Positions 12,220 through 21,886 are shown, counted from the stretch's first letter. The stretch: 64,000 nucleotides of DNA from Phocoena phocoena (GCF_963924675.1 NC_089220.1:157045270-157109269); one strand, 5' to 3'. The notes: a model not told the origin generated them from the letters alone. Program-made: numbers and translations.

Positions 12220-12425
12220 TGCTCTGGAGCCCACTGGGCCCAGGTTCGAATTCTCCTTCTACAGTGTATAAGCCTGATCTTAGAAAAGGAATTTATTTCT
12301 TAGACGTTTGCATCTGGAAAATAATACTTTCTCATAGAGACGTTATAAGGATTAGAAATAATGTATTTAAAGTACCTAGCATGGTATCTGGCATATAAGT
12401 GCTCGCTGAAAGATGCCTGTTATTA
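12220..12425 (+). mobile_element. MIR relic
   Basis: TGCTCTGGAGCCCACTGGGCCCAGGTTCGAATTC, ATCTGGAAAATAATACTT, GACGTTATAAGGATTAGAAATAATG and GCATATAAGTGCTCGCTGAA follow MIR in sense, ending at a TTATTATTATTATTA run. Confidence 0.8.
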
Positions 12426-12544
12426 TTATTATTACTTAGGATATGAATTGTGTTTGAGTCCATACTGTGAAAAAAATTTGGATTGAAAAGTAGACTTGTG
12501 ATGTTCATTCATTTCTAGCGCATCACAAGTGCACAGAAAAGATG

Positions 12545-12730
12545 AACAGCGGAAACAGCTAACACTTATTAGACACTTACCCGGGGCCACATCCTGCACT
12601 AAGCACATGACTATATGAGGTGGAGTTTGTTACCATTTTACAGATGAAGAGTCTGAGGCCCAGGGCAGCACAGTTAGGAAGCGGTAGTGCCAGGATTCAG
12701 ACCCTGAGCCCCAACACGCCTCTGCCTCAG
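12545..12730 (-). mobile_element. MIR relic, reversed
   Basis: AACACTTATTAGACACTTACC, ATTTTACAGATGAAGAGTCTGAGGCCCAGGGC and TTAGGAAGCGGTAGTGCCAGGATTCAGACCC are MIR in reverse. With the copy at 12220 it forms an inverted MIR pair. Confidence 0.8.
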
Positions 12731-12734
12731 GGTA

Positions 12735-14455
12735 CAAGAGATCTAAAGGCACCTGTGAAGGATGGCTGGCGGGGGGATGGGGATTATAAACACATACCAA
12801 CATAAAGACCAAAGGGCGTAAACCCTCTTTGCAGCGTCCCTTCCTTTATGCACCTGGGTGAGGGTGTATTTTTTTGAGAAAGTAAAAACGGCCCCTCGTT
12901 TGGAGACCCATGAATGCTTGCTCTAGATATCCGGACCAGTGTGCTGCTGCCCGACCCCTCAGTTGTCTTAACCGCGCTTTGTGCAGACGAGATGCAGGAG
13001 CCCCATTTCTTGAACTTCCGTTCTCTGTTAGCTGGGACCTGTGGCAACGCCTTCCTCTTTTCGTTCTAGCTGCTTGTCAACAGCGGTAACCACAAGCCTT
13101 TCCTGTCCCAGAAATAAGTCTTGCCACACTGTCAGCGAGCTGTGAAGGCTACATTCTGTTCTGCGTGGGCCTTTGCCACCTCCGCCCTGCCCGAGCCGGG
13201 GGCTCCACGGGTTAAAGTGTTTACTGAATTCCCAGAGGGCGATTTGAAAAGCAGTAGAGGTGCACAGGACCGAGATTAGATGCTCGCGCTCTAATCTAAG
13301 CAGGCATTGCATTACACCTAAGTTGTTGGGGGAAGATTTTGTGCTCAGCACTGTAGAACATTTTTTATGACAATAAGGTTGATTAGAGAAAGCTCTGGAA
13401 GCGCTAGTCTGATTGCTTATCTCAAGGATTAAAAAACAGTGGTGGATTGGGGGATAAGAAGGAGAAATTGAAGCCAGGACCTAGTGAAGAGTATTTGCCA
13501 TCATTTTCCTCTCGGGATTAAATTGAATTCAGGATTTCTCCTTTCCATAGGTTTTATTGTTTGTTTGTTTGTTAGCCATCAGTGTCTTCCCCCCCCCCCC
13601 CCCACCACCACCGAGGGCTCAGGACTAGCCTAGTTTCACAGCAAATTTAAGGTGCTCTGATGGGTTTTGATTGAAATAAGGAAGCCTACTTAAGATCTTT
13701 GAAAACCTTCTTACTGTTACCCTGAGGCTACAGTGAAGTGACCATCTGCAGTGAAGTTTTAGTCCGTGTGGCCCTTTCTTTCTGCCTTCTGGGCTGGAGG
13801 CTGGGGGTTGAGGGGCAGTCGTGGACAAGGCTCTGTAGGTTCTACGTCTGCCGAGTTTAAGTGCATTTTACCGTATTTTCACAGGCTGGGAGTCCAGAGC
13901 ACAGTACTGCTGATGGATGCTGCTTAGGGCATTCAGCCTTTCGCTGGGCAGAGTAGGTGGGTTTAGGGTGCATGGGGAGGGGATATGCGGGGGAGACAGA
14001 GGGTGTGTGGTTTTGCTTTACTATATACTGCAGCTCAGATGGGGTGGGGGCGGAATCCAAGTAAAACATAAACACTTTCATCATCCTTTTACATGGTGGT
14101 GACTGGAATTGCACGTTCTAAACAAGCATTGTCTCTTTCAAATAAGGGTTTTGGGAAACAGCATTAAGGAGGATTGATATGTAAAAGCTTATGGTCTTGC
14201 CCTTTGTATCGGCCCCAAATATTTACTGAAGCTAGGAGAAGAAAAGGCAGACTTTCCTCTTTTCTCTCCCAAACGTATGGTTGTTTAGAACTCAAGTGCA
14301 ACATCTGGATGTCAGATATACAGAGAGCAATTTACGGAGTGTGAAAGATTTGAAATATTCAGTGTCCTTTAGCGGGAACTCAACTTTCTGGGACTGCTTT
14401 TTTCCTTTTTTCCTCCCGGCACAAAGCAGGCAATTCTGAGATCGCCTTTGCCTCT
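12735..14455. other. Unannotated DNA upstream of the CELF2 promoter block
   Basis: No gene. Holds (GTTT)n at 13556-13575, a C15 run at 13589-13603 followed by ACCACCACC, and G-rich stretches at 13950-14060. The many opposing short frames look like chance. Confidence 0.4.
13589..13603 (+). repeat. Poly(C) run, 15 nt
   Basis: An uninterrupted C15 follows a (GTTT) run by about 13 nt. It is likely to vary in length and to be error-prone in assembly. Confidence 0.85.
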
Positions 14456-14924
14456 CTGAATTAAACCCTTTGTGCCCGGGTCCCATAAACAACGTGCTTT
14501 TTAAATGGGAGCCCCCTCCCCGCCCGGGCCCTTTTCTCCAGCGTGGGCAGCCAATCGTCTGCACCCAGCCGCATTGCTGGAGCACTTTCCCTTCTGAGCA
14601 GCAACAACATACTAATTTGATGCACACATGGATGCCTCGCGCGCTCTGCAAATTCATCACCGGCCTCTTGCATTAGTCATCTGACGGACTGCCGAGTGTT
14701 TCATTTTCTTTTCATGTGACTTTATTATTACCACCTCTCTCCTCTCTTCCAAAAACCTCCCCAAAGGGGTGGAAGGGTGGGAAAGCCAGCAGAAATCCAG
14801 CCCCGCCTTTCTTTCCACGCGAGAGCCAGTGTGGGGGCTGATAACGCTGTGGATGCTTTGATGGCAGCCTAGCCAAGCGAGACCTGCTCTTAACTTGCAG
14901 CTGCCTCCCGAGCCGGGTTTCAAG

Positions 14925-14984
14925 ATGTCCACGCCCCGGGTGACAGCCGGCAGGGCGCCGCCCGGGGTCGGGCGGCGATACTGA
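14925..14984 (+). other. Upstream ORF 1 (19 codons plus stop)
   Basis: ATG TCC ACG CCC CGG ... CGA TAC TGA encodes a 19-residue arginine- and proline-rich peptide. It matters only if a transcript starts upstream of 14925 and runs unspliced into the exon. The ATG has A at -3. No peptide function is implied. Confidence 0.3.
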
Positions 14985-15034
14985 ACAGCAGCCTGCAGTG
15001 AGAGCTCTCGCCGCTGCCGCTGAGGAGCAACCTA

Positions 15035-15166
15035 ATGGTGCCTGTGCTTTGTTTTAGTTCATCACGTTTCCACGACTCATTAGGCACTTTGCCCCGTGCT
15101 CCTCTTCCGCCTCCCCGCCCCCACCCCCGATTTTCTGTCTTCCTGTCCCTCACCCTGCAGCCCTAA
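15035..15166 (+). other. Upstream ORF 2 (43 codons plus stop)
   Basis: This ORF starts [10 protein letters not shown] and ends LTLQP-stop, 47 nt before the CELF2 ATG, in a different frame. It crosses the pyrimidine tract and the proximal acceptor, so it exists only in unspliced 5'UTR forms, where it could reduce initiation at 15214. Confidence 0.3.
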
Positions 15167-15194
15167 CTCTGGCTCCCGCTTCCCTTTTTGACAG
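15151..15194 (+). promoter_or_regulatory. Tandem 3' splice sites before the CELF2 exon
   Basis: Two pyrimidine-rich AG acceptors lie 34 nt apart: CACCCTGCAG ending at 15160 and TTTTTGACAG ending at 15194, after a long C/T-rich tract from about 15100. The distal site gives the known NGTANK junction. The proximal site would add 34 nt, which is not a multiple of three, so it would break the frame from an upstream coding exon but would leave initiation at 15214 intact. Confidence 0.6.
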
Positions 15195-15391
15195 TAACGG
15201 CACAGCCAACAAGATGAACGGCGCTTTGGATCACTCAGACCAACCAGACCCAGATGCCATTAAGATGTTTGTCGGACAGATCCCCCGGTCCTGGTCGGAA
15301 AAGGAGCTGAAAGAACTTTTTGAGCCTTACGGAGCTGTCTACCAGATCAACGTCCTCCGGGACCGGAGTCAGAACCCTCCCCAGAGTAAAG
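15195..15391 (+). other. CELF2: CELF2 exon as spliced, 197 nt
   Basis: The exon starts after the acceptor ending at 15194 (a pyrimidine tract, then TTTGACAG) and stops before the donor at 15392. It holds one leading base, then AAC GGC ACA GCC AAC AAG ATG, that is NGTANK-M. CELF2 isoforms with an extended N-terminus read ...[14 protein letters not shown], so the lone T completes the AG|T serine codon from an upstream exon. This supports placing the acceptor at 15194 and not at the earlier AG at 15160. The exon is symmetric in phase, with one base before and one base after 65 whole codons. Confidence 0.9.
15214..15391 (+). CDS. CELF2: CELF2 coding exon (N-terminus and first half of RRM1), partial gene
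   Basis: CELF2 is an RNA-binding protein that recognises UGU/GU-rich RNA and controls alternative splicing in the nucleus and mRNA stability and translation in the cytoplasm. This exon encodes 59 residues plus one base of the next codon. The start [17 protein letters not shown] and the [10 protein letters not shown] segment fit CELF2; CELF1 has MNGTLDHPDQPDLDAIK and VPRTWSEKDL. RRM1 begins near residue 16, with RNP2 as MFVGQI (residues 18-23), then helix 1 ([13 protein letters not shown]) and strand 2 (VYQINVLRD). The exon ends in QSKG, with the glycine codon split G|GN, so RNP1 lies on the next exon, outside the window. The start is the first ATG of the exon with A at -3. The upstream frame is open (NGTANK), as used by isoforms with a spliced-on N-terminus. 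The reading is intact with no frameshift. The other two RRMs and the linker are not in the window. Confidence 0.96.
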
Positions 15392-15400
15392 GTACAGATA
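15392..15400 (+). promoter_or_regulatory. 5' splice donor of the CELF2 exon
   Basis: The sequence AAAG|GTACAGATA marks the donor. GT is followed by ACAG where the consensus is RAGT, so U1 pairing is only moderate. The coding match to CELF2 ends exactly here: the frame continues as TDSGARARG, which is not CELF2. Confidence 0.9.
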
Positions 15401-15405
15401 GTGGG

Positions 15406-15418
15406 GCGCGCGCGCGCG
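15406..15418. repeat. Alternating GC tract near the donor
   Basis: Thirteen bases of strict G/C alternation start 15 nt after the exon end and are followed by GGGGCGCGCAGGGCG. Alternating GC is the classic Z-DNA-forming sequence. Confidence 0.75.
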
Positions 15419-15458
15419 GTCAGGGGCGCGCAGGGCGCCTGGGCGTCCCGGGAATCGC

Positions 15459-15478
15459 GGGAGGGAGGAGGGCGAGGG
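15459..15478 (+). other. G-quadruplex motif in the start of the intron
   Basis: Four GGG runs with loops of 1, 4 and 3 bases lie on the sense strand, so the motif can also form in nascent RNA, 68-87 nt after the donor. Confidence 0.6.
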
Positions 15479-15639
15479 AGAGCCGCCCGCTACCCCTGTG
15501 CCCCGCGGCCAGCCGGCCCCTCCCCGCGACCCCCCGCCCGCCTGCTTCCCGGACAGGTGGACCAGATGGCCTGGGATGCGGGGAGGTAGAAGCGGAGCGG
15601 GGGGCGGCGCGGCCGCGCCTCCGTCCGGGCGCGTGATTC

Positions 15640-17385
15640 CTCCCTGAGGTCACTTTCTAGGCAGTGGCTTGCCTCTCTGAGGAACCGAGCTCTTTCTACC
15701 CCTACCTTTCTGTTACTGCCCGTGTAATTACAGCTGCATTTCACTTTTCCATAGGCTGTGGGGATCTTGAAGTACCTTATAAACAGTGATAATCACTGGT
15801 GTAAGGAATAAAGGGTACACTTTTAGGAGGGACATTAATTCTTGGGGTCTAAATGGAGATCATTAAGTGAAGTGTGCCTTTGGGGGCGGGAAGTAGCACC
15901 CTAGTGGCCTGAAATAGTTAGCACACCTTCAAAGATGCCTCTGGTTTACGCCCTTAGCAGTGGTAAGATTCACGCGTACAATCTGGGGGCTGTGACTGCC
16001 TCCATTTTAAGAGGAGAATGATTCTGCAGGGGTGGGTACAGTTATTAAAAGAGAGGCCGGAAACCTCTGTCCAGGTTGAAGCTTCTGGGTATTGGAGTCA
16101 CCCTTTGTAAGCCCTTTGTAGACTTCAGTTAAGATATCTCCTCTGCTGCTACCATTTGGTCTCTGTCCATGTTTTAACCTCGCTTTAGTAATTTTGTTCT
16201 TTCTCCGGTCTTGATCTCTTGGATTTCGTACCCAGGGCTCCTCCATCTCTTTGTGGGTCTCACAGTTGCTGTTTCTCTGCCCCTTGGTATTTCTGTCTGG
16301 CCTGTTATTTTATTTCTCTGTTGCCTCTCACCAAGAGCTCCTGCAAGCTCATTGTTCGGCTTGTACACACACTTTAGTTGAACATGTGAAGATCAGCGCG
16401 TACTACTCTCTGAGCCTCTTCTTTACTGTCAAGGTGAAGGGCTAGGACTAAGTCATTGTTAAAGCTCTGATGTTCTCTGACTCTGAGAAACGTTGGTCCA
16501 TTTCTTGTTCCCTGTAGTTACTGAGGTCTGATAGGACTTTTTGGAACCTTTTAAGAAATTTTAAAACCCCTAGATCATATCTATTTTGTAAAGGTGAACA
16601 GACATGCCTGTGTTTATAGGACTCTCCTTTTCTATCTCAAAACCTATCATGTAGCACCAAGAGTGTTTTCAAAAGAATATATTTAAGAATTTTGTCATCA
16701 CATACTTGATTGTCCCATAATTTAAAAAATGGAAACTTAGATATTTAAAAATCAAGAGGATTAAAAACATCACAAATTAGGGCAATGCTGGGACTCTTCA
16801 TTGATCATATTCCTTAACTCTTTACCTACGTGGTTCCCAGATGGAGAAGACTAGAATTGGTTTTAATACTTTCACCGTATCCAAAGGCAGGATAATGAAT
16901 GGGCTGAAGCTCAGGAGTTAGCAAAGAAGGGCCTTCCCACCATCTAGAATGGCACCCACAGAACACTAGGCCGGAGGCAGTAAACCAGGGCTTGAGAGCA
17001 GTAACCACAGTTCATCCTTGACTCGGAAAACGTGCCTGCAGATTTCAGTTTATTCAGCATTTTTCAAAATGACCTCCGACATAATGATCAAAGCTCATTT
17101 ATTGTTACGATGCCTTGTTACGTGCATTTTAGCTTTTGGTTACACGTGTCCTACTTTAGCCAAAAAGACCTTTCTCTAAGTCAAGTAAATGCTTATGCCT
17201 GGCCTAGTTCTTCTACCATTTGCTCTCTTTTCCCCGGTGTTCCCTCTGATCAGTATCTTTACCAGGCCGTATTTGTGACTCTGTATTTTAACTCCATTCA
17301 CTAGGTCTTATATCTAACTTCATTTAAACAGTCTGCATCAGCTCAGAGTCTTGGAGGGAAAGGGAGGCCTTGGGAGGGAATTTAC
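15640..17385. other. Proximal intron, no gene
   Basis: GC content drops away from the CpG-rich area. 16500-16800 is AT-rich and repeat-free. No exon or clear repeat is seen besides the AATAAA candidate listed separately. Confidence 0.4.
15807..15812 (+). terminator. Candidate intronic poly(A) signal AATAAA
   Basis: A canonical AATAAA lies about 415 nt past the donor and about 170 nt past the stop (TGA 15634-15636) that ends the read-through frame. T/G-rich sequence (TTGGGGTCT, then TGTGCCTTTGG) follows within about 30-75 nt. AATAAA is common by chance in introns, so this is only a candidate. Confidence 0.25.
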
Positions 17386-17389
17386 TTTT

Positions 17390-17610
17390 TTGGAGCCCAT
17401 GCTGCGCACCAGGCTCTACGTTAGGAGCATTGCGTAGTTATCTCATTTAATTCTTGCTGGAATTCTAAAAGTAGATGGTATTAGTATCGTTTTGCAGATG
17501 AGAAAACTGAGGATCACAAAAAGTTAAGAGAGATAGCTTAGTTCACCCAGCTAGTAAGCGGCAGAGTAGAAATTTGAGCCCAGTTCATCTGTCTTCATGG
17601 GCTACTCCAT
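17390..17610 (-). mobile_element. MIR relic, reversed
   Basis: GCTGCGCACCAGGCTCTACG, ATCTCATTTAATTC, TTGCAGATGAGAAAACTGAGG and CCAGCTAGTAAGCGGCAGAG are MIR in reverse. Confidence 0.85.
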
Positions 17611-17614
17611 CTCG

Positions 17615-18590
17615 CCTCTCAGGGAGATGAGGCCAAAACCTGCCCTGGTCTGCTTTATTTCAGGGTTGGGTCAGAGGCCTTCTCCTTTCCCTAAGGGTTC
17701 CCCAAGTGAAAGGAAGGAATTTCACCCTTCAAGAACAGGGTTGATTTTGCTTCTGTCTTTGTCCTTAGTTTTTATACCCCTGGCTCAAGATTGTACATCA
17801 CTGCAACTCATGGTATCGTGGGATGGAAGTTACAGATGGAATCATTCAAATCTTACCTTTGGAAATATAGGTCAATTCCCATTACTGTGAACTCCAAGTC
17901 TCACATCAAATATTGCTTGAAGTACGTGGGCTGTCAGCCAAAGCTTGAAAGGGTTTTTGTTATACAGACATCTCTGTTGTAACGGTGTTTGTTGTCATGG
18001 GATTTGAGCTGTATAATGACATTCCTCTCGGAGGATTACAGCCCTTAGATGCTTACGTGTAGAGATCAAACCCCACCACTTTTCTTTACACCGAGACCTA
18101 TGTGTGCCATACATTATTTGCCTGTTCATAGATAAGATACGACCCCACGTTTACATTGGTTCTGACTATCAACAGAGTAAAATTATCCTGTTTTCCCAGG
18201 GCTGATGTCAGAGCCTCAGAAATTAGAAATTTGGAGACTCTCTCTGAACATGGTTTAAATTATCTAAGGCTTTTAGGATGGCCTTGACTCGTTGCCTTAC
18301 TGACATCAGCAGTTCCAAGGAAAGAGGCAAAATCAGGCCGTTACCTAATCCAGGTGAATTAGGTTTTTCCTGTCACTTTGCATTTGATGTTCTGTTTAAC
18401 CTTGAGGCATAAAAACTTTGTTCTGTTTTCGAAAGTATCCTTAAAGAGTTAGAGTCTGAGCTATCTGTTTCTTCTCTCACATAAATGTATGTGTTGATCA
18501 AGCAGCTCTGGGGAGCCTGGCTCGGTAAACCATCCACCTCCGAGGACCTAGGGAAAGCGTGTTTTAGTTAGTGGTTATTGGTCAAGTCTA
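17615..18590. other. Unannotated intron
   Basis: No gene or repeat recognised. AT-rich in part (17880-18430). Confidence 0.35.
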
Positions 18591-18594
18591 GATA

Positions 18595-18800
18595 GGAATA
18601 TATACTAGTTAAGAGCATGGCTTTTGAAGTCAGCAAGCCTTGATTCAATTTCTAGCTGTACCACTTGCTACATGTTGGCCTTGGGCACATTACTTAATCT
18701 CCCCTGAAAATGGAGACAGTCCTCATAGGGTTGCTGAGACCGTGAGAACACGTGCTTTGCACAGACCTGGACTGTGGTCGGAGCTCGCTACGGTGGTGGT
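18595..18800 (+). mobile_element. MIR relic
   Basis: AAGAGCATGGCTTTTGAAGTCAGC, TAGCTGTACCACTTGCTACATG, TTGGGCACATTACTTAATCTCCCC and CATAGGGTTGCTGAGA follow MIR in sense. A (GGT) run follows at about 18793. Confidence 0.85.
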
Positions 18801-18804
18801 GGTT

Positions 18805-20330
18805 ACTACAGTTGTTATCACTGCCCCCAGGAACTTGAAATCTAATAGGGATAATGAGGTAAATATATACACAGGTAACTATAATATAAAAGAACATGGG
18901 ATAAGAGTAAGCAAGAAAGAGATGAGCATATTTGAACTCTGGAGGTTCAGGGGAGGAATGAATAACTTGCAACTATGGAGATAGGAAAAAAATGGCATCT
19001 TTTCCAAGTCTTGAACAAAAAAAATAATCCGATTTCAGTAAGTAAAGACAAGTAGACATGCTGGCCTGTTTCTGGCGTGGAGGTGAGAACATGCAGGGCG
19101 GGCCCTGGGAGCTCTGAGTTCTCCCAGAGTTCAGAGGAAATGTGAAATATAGGAAATGAAGGAAGTGGGGAAGATTAGCAGGCTTAGAAATGAAGACTGG
19201 GGCCGGTTCCTAGAAGACTTACTTCTCAGGCTAAAATATTCGAGTTCTATTTCTTAGACAGCAGAGGGTCTGTGAAGGTATTTCAGCAACAGGGAAGGTG
19301 GCCAGGAGCCTGGTGTCACATGTCAGGGAATCTGTGGAGCCTGGACAGGATGCTGTCATGGCAACGGAGAGGGAGGAACCAGGTGACACAGACGTGACCC
19401 TGGTGAGAGGAAGGGGACTTAATAACTCCATTGGGGCAGTGACAACTGGGAGCTTTGGGCCTAACTGGGAGGACTGGGGAAGCAGTCAGCAGGTGGGAGT
19501 GGACAGGGAGAGGGGTGGTCAGTTCAGTTTTGATCGCTCTGAGTCTGAGGTGCCTCAGAAGAGTCAAGCAGGCTGCAGGCCAAGAAAAGCCATCAGATTT
19601 GATGACTGGAGGACCTGGGAGCATTTCAGAAGGATGGGGAAGGTCGGGAGAGGGATCGCGTAGGTTTCTGTGTGGGGCTATGCGTGGATACTGTCCTCTC
19701 TGGGAAGTCACGGCATGAAAGGAAAGAGATCTTAGATGCAGCGCTTTTTTTTTTGAGACAAAAGTAAGAAGATGGAGCAAAAAAAGATAGTGCAAGGAAG
19801 GTGAAGCTCAGGATCCTCGAAGGGACGAAAGGAGTGGCTGAGGAGGAGCACATGTCAACGGATGGAAAGATGCTTCATTCGAGACAGTGGGGCCTTTAGC
19901 AGGAAGTAACACCAGAGTGAGTCTCTGTCTAATGAGGGAGGTAGACACTCGGTCACAGATGCCCTTGGACTTCTCAGGAGGCAGTATGTTTCTGAGAAGT
20001 CTGGGTGAAATCAAAGACGTAAGAGAAACGGTGTAAAATGACTGTTTTGGAAAATCCAGTACGGGGGAGAACGAGGGGATTATTGAACAGGAGGCTGCAG
20101 TTACCCCCAGGTTGTGTCGATTGTCAGCGGGCCCTGGCGGTTGTGGTTCTCTGTCCGTCAGCGAGTGAGCAGGGAATGTCGGGCTGGAGATGCGCAAGAG
20201 AAATGTGGCTGAAGATCAGGAAGGGTATTCAGTGTGTCAGAATGTTCACTGACGCTGGTAAAGACGGAGGGTAGCTCGGGTCTTCTGGAGAAGGAAGGGT
20301 TGGGGGGCTGGAGGTGGTGAACGAGGTACA
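18805..20330. other. Purine-rich intron, probably decayed ancient repeat
   Basis: About 1.5 kb is dominated by GGAG/GAGG text (for example CTGGGAGGACTGGGGAAGCAG). It resembles old interspersed-repeat remnants, but I cannot assign a family. Long chance frames at 19298-19853 on both strands result from few stop codons, not from a gene. Confidence 0.3.
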
Positions 20331-20336
20331 GTGGAA

Positions 20337-20360
20337 GGGGTGGCGGGGACGGGGATGGGG
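20337..20360 (+). other. G-quadruplex motif with four GGGG runs
   Basis: GGGG runs are separated by TGGC, AC and AT on the sense strand, inside the G-rich stretch 20297-20360. Confidence 0.7.
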
Positions 20361-21872
20361 TCCAGTGACACCAAACTCAAAACCCCTAGGCAGTAGATAA
20401 ATTGTGTACCTTGGATCATCACCCTTGAGGTTTCCATTTTAATCAAAATTATACCTCAGGATCCCAGCACCCTGAAAAAACCTACCCTTTCATGAATGCT
20501 AGTTACAGTTTTCTGAGTTGGAACACTTAGGTATTATTATTCTGATTTTACCGGAAGGAGCTCTGCGGATCCTGTGCTGGGACCAGCATAGTCATTTGAC
20601 ATTTGAGATGGGAGGTAGAAGCAGACCCTCCACCCTAACCAGTGCCGTGCCCACCCCATTTTTACTGTCTCCCTTGGGTGACTTCTCAGCCAAAAGAGAA
20701 CTAGGAAGGGGAAGTGGCTTGTGTCGACTAGCGTCCGTGCCATAGGCCTGAAGAACAGAACTTCCTTCTTTCTTGAAATGTGCTTGGGGGCTGTGGCCTA
20801 ACCGCCGTGCAGCTGCAGCCCTTCCAGCGCCTCGAGTCCAGAGTGGGTGGAACAAAAATCACATTCACAGCTCCTCGGGGAAGGGTGATTACCTTTAAGT
20901 TTCAAAAGAGCAACTTTTGCCCTTTCAGCTCCTGGTTGGGCAGCCTGCAGCTGGGGTGACGCCAGGGACAGCCCTAGACAGCGGTTTGCCTTCGGGTGAT
21001 TTCATCCTTCCCTCCTCCCTCCACCGATCTTAGGTGATGACAGAATGTGAGTCGCTTCTTTCCTTCTCGGTGCCCTCACTCCAGTCTTTAGGAATTCATT
21101 CACAGAAAGCTGAGCTCAGCCTCCTCTATTATTCCCAGTTCAGCACGACGGCAAAGTTGTCCTGGAGGATGAGATGCGACGGCCAGGGGACGAACAGGGG
21201 AGGCGAAGAGGAGGAAAAGAAGGGCAAAAAGCACCAAAGCTAATTGTCCTTATTTCAGAATCTGACAGGAACAGCCCTCTGGGCTCTGGCAGCATGAGAG
21301 CAGGCCCTGGAGTCGGGGGACCGATAACTGGTGTTTATTATCACAGATGAGTCTGGAGAACCAGCCTCGATCTCTGTGTCTTTGCAGTATTGATAATACC
21401 TACCTCTGAACTGTTGTACATGTTCAGTGAAAGGACAAAGGTGGATGCTGCTGCTAGAGTCCAAGGACAGCTGATCATCTTACAACCTTGATGATTCTTC
21501 ATGATGTGAAAGGCTTGTAAAGAGCACCTTCGACCTTTTTTATTCAAGGAAGAATATTGGGGGCGGGTGGGGGGCTGGGGTGGGTGTGGAGAGAATCTCA
21601 TTTTTGTGTTTCTTGCCTTTGCTTTCTTCCCTTGAATAGTAGAAATGTACTTGGAGCCAGTTTATTTAAGCGCTGTCCTCTTGAAATCAGTAATTGAGAA
21701 AGAGTTCGGAACGCAGGAAGAGGAACCAATTTTACATTTTTAACGCACACAAGCCGGGGATAGGATTTCTGCCCTAACTTTCTTGCAAACTAGGGTGGCT
21801 GCCCTAGATTGTCTGGGACAGCCCCAGTTATGTTTGTGCTGCCTCAGGGGCCCACAGGAAGGATGCTTTCAC
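20361..21872. other. Unannotated intron
   Basis: No gene or clear repeat. It includes the G-quadruplex motif at 21559-21584, listed separately. 21600-21780 is AT-rich and repeat-free. Confidence 0.35.
21559..21584 (+). other. G-quadruplex motif
   Basis: G runs of 5, 3, 6, 4 and 3 bases are separated by loops of one or two bases (C, T, CT, T) on the sense strand. Confidence 0.7.
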
Positions 21873-21886
21873 CCTGAATTAATTTT

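Larger units (their letters stand above)
14460..15190 (+). promoter_or_regulatory. Candidate alternative CELF2 promoter and 5'UTR region
   Basis: This block is repeat-free and becomes GC-rich toward the exon. It has a CCAAT box at 14551, GC-box-like runs at 14514-14530, and dense CpGs from about 14880. No TATA box is obvious. If transcription starts here, the RNA could run straight into the ATG at 15214 without splicing. The main frame has a stop (TAG 15055-15057) and no in-frame ATG after it, so such a transcript would make the short MNGAL protein. CELF2 is known to use several promoters; placing one here is my inference. Confidence 0.5.
1..15194 (+). other. CELF2 upstream intron or 5' flank
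   Basis: No CELF2 exon other than 15195-15391 is recognisable here. The known upstream coding exon (isoforms with ...AVTMRNEELLLS) was looked for and not seen. Whether this is intron or flank depends on which promoter is used. Confidence 0.7.
14880..15640. other. CpG-rich island spanning the CELF2 exon
   Basis: CpG density rises sharply compared with the surrounding intronic DNA, most of all at 14910-14980 and 15400-15640, where CGCG, GCGCGC and CCCGG strings are frequent. The exon itself is less dense. Boundaries are judged by eye, without an observed/expected calculation. Confidence 0.65.

Noticed and set aside
15420..15744. Minus-strand frames across the CpG-rich intron start
   Set aside because: GC-rich shadow of the CELF2 region with Arg/Pro/Ala-rich low-complexity translation.
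19298..19853. Long frames on both strands
   Set aside because: Purine-rich sequence has few stop codons, and both strands are open together. No domain is visible and the text resembles decayed repeat.
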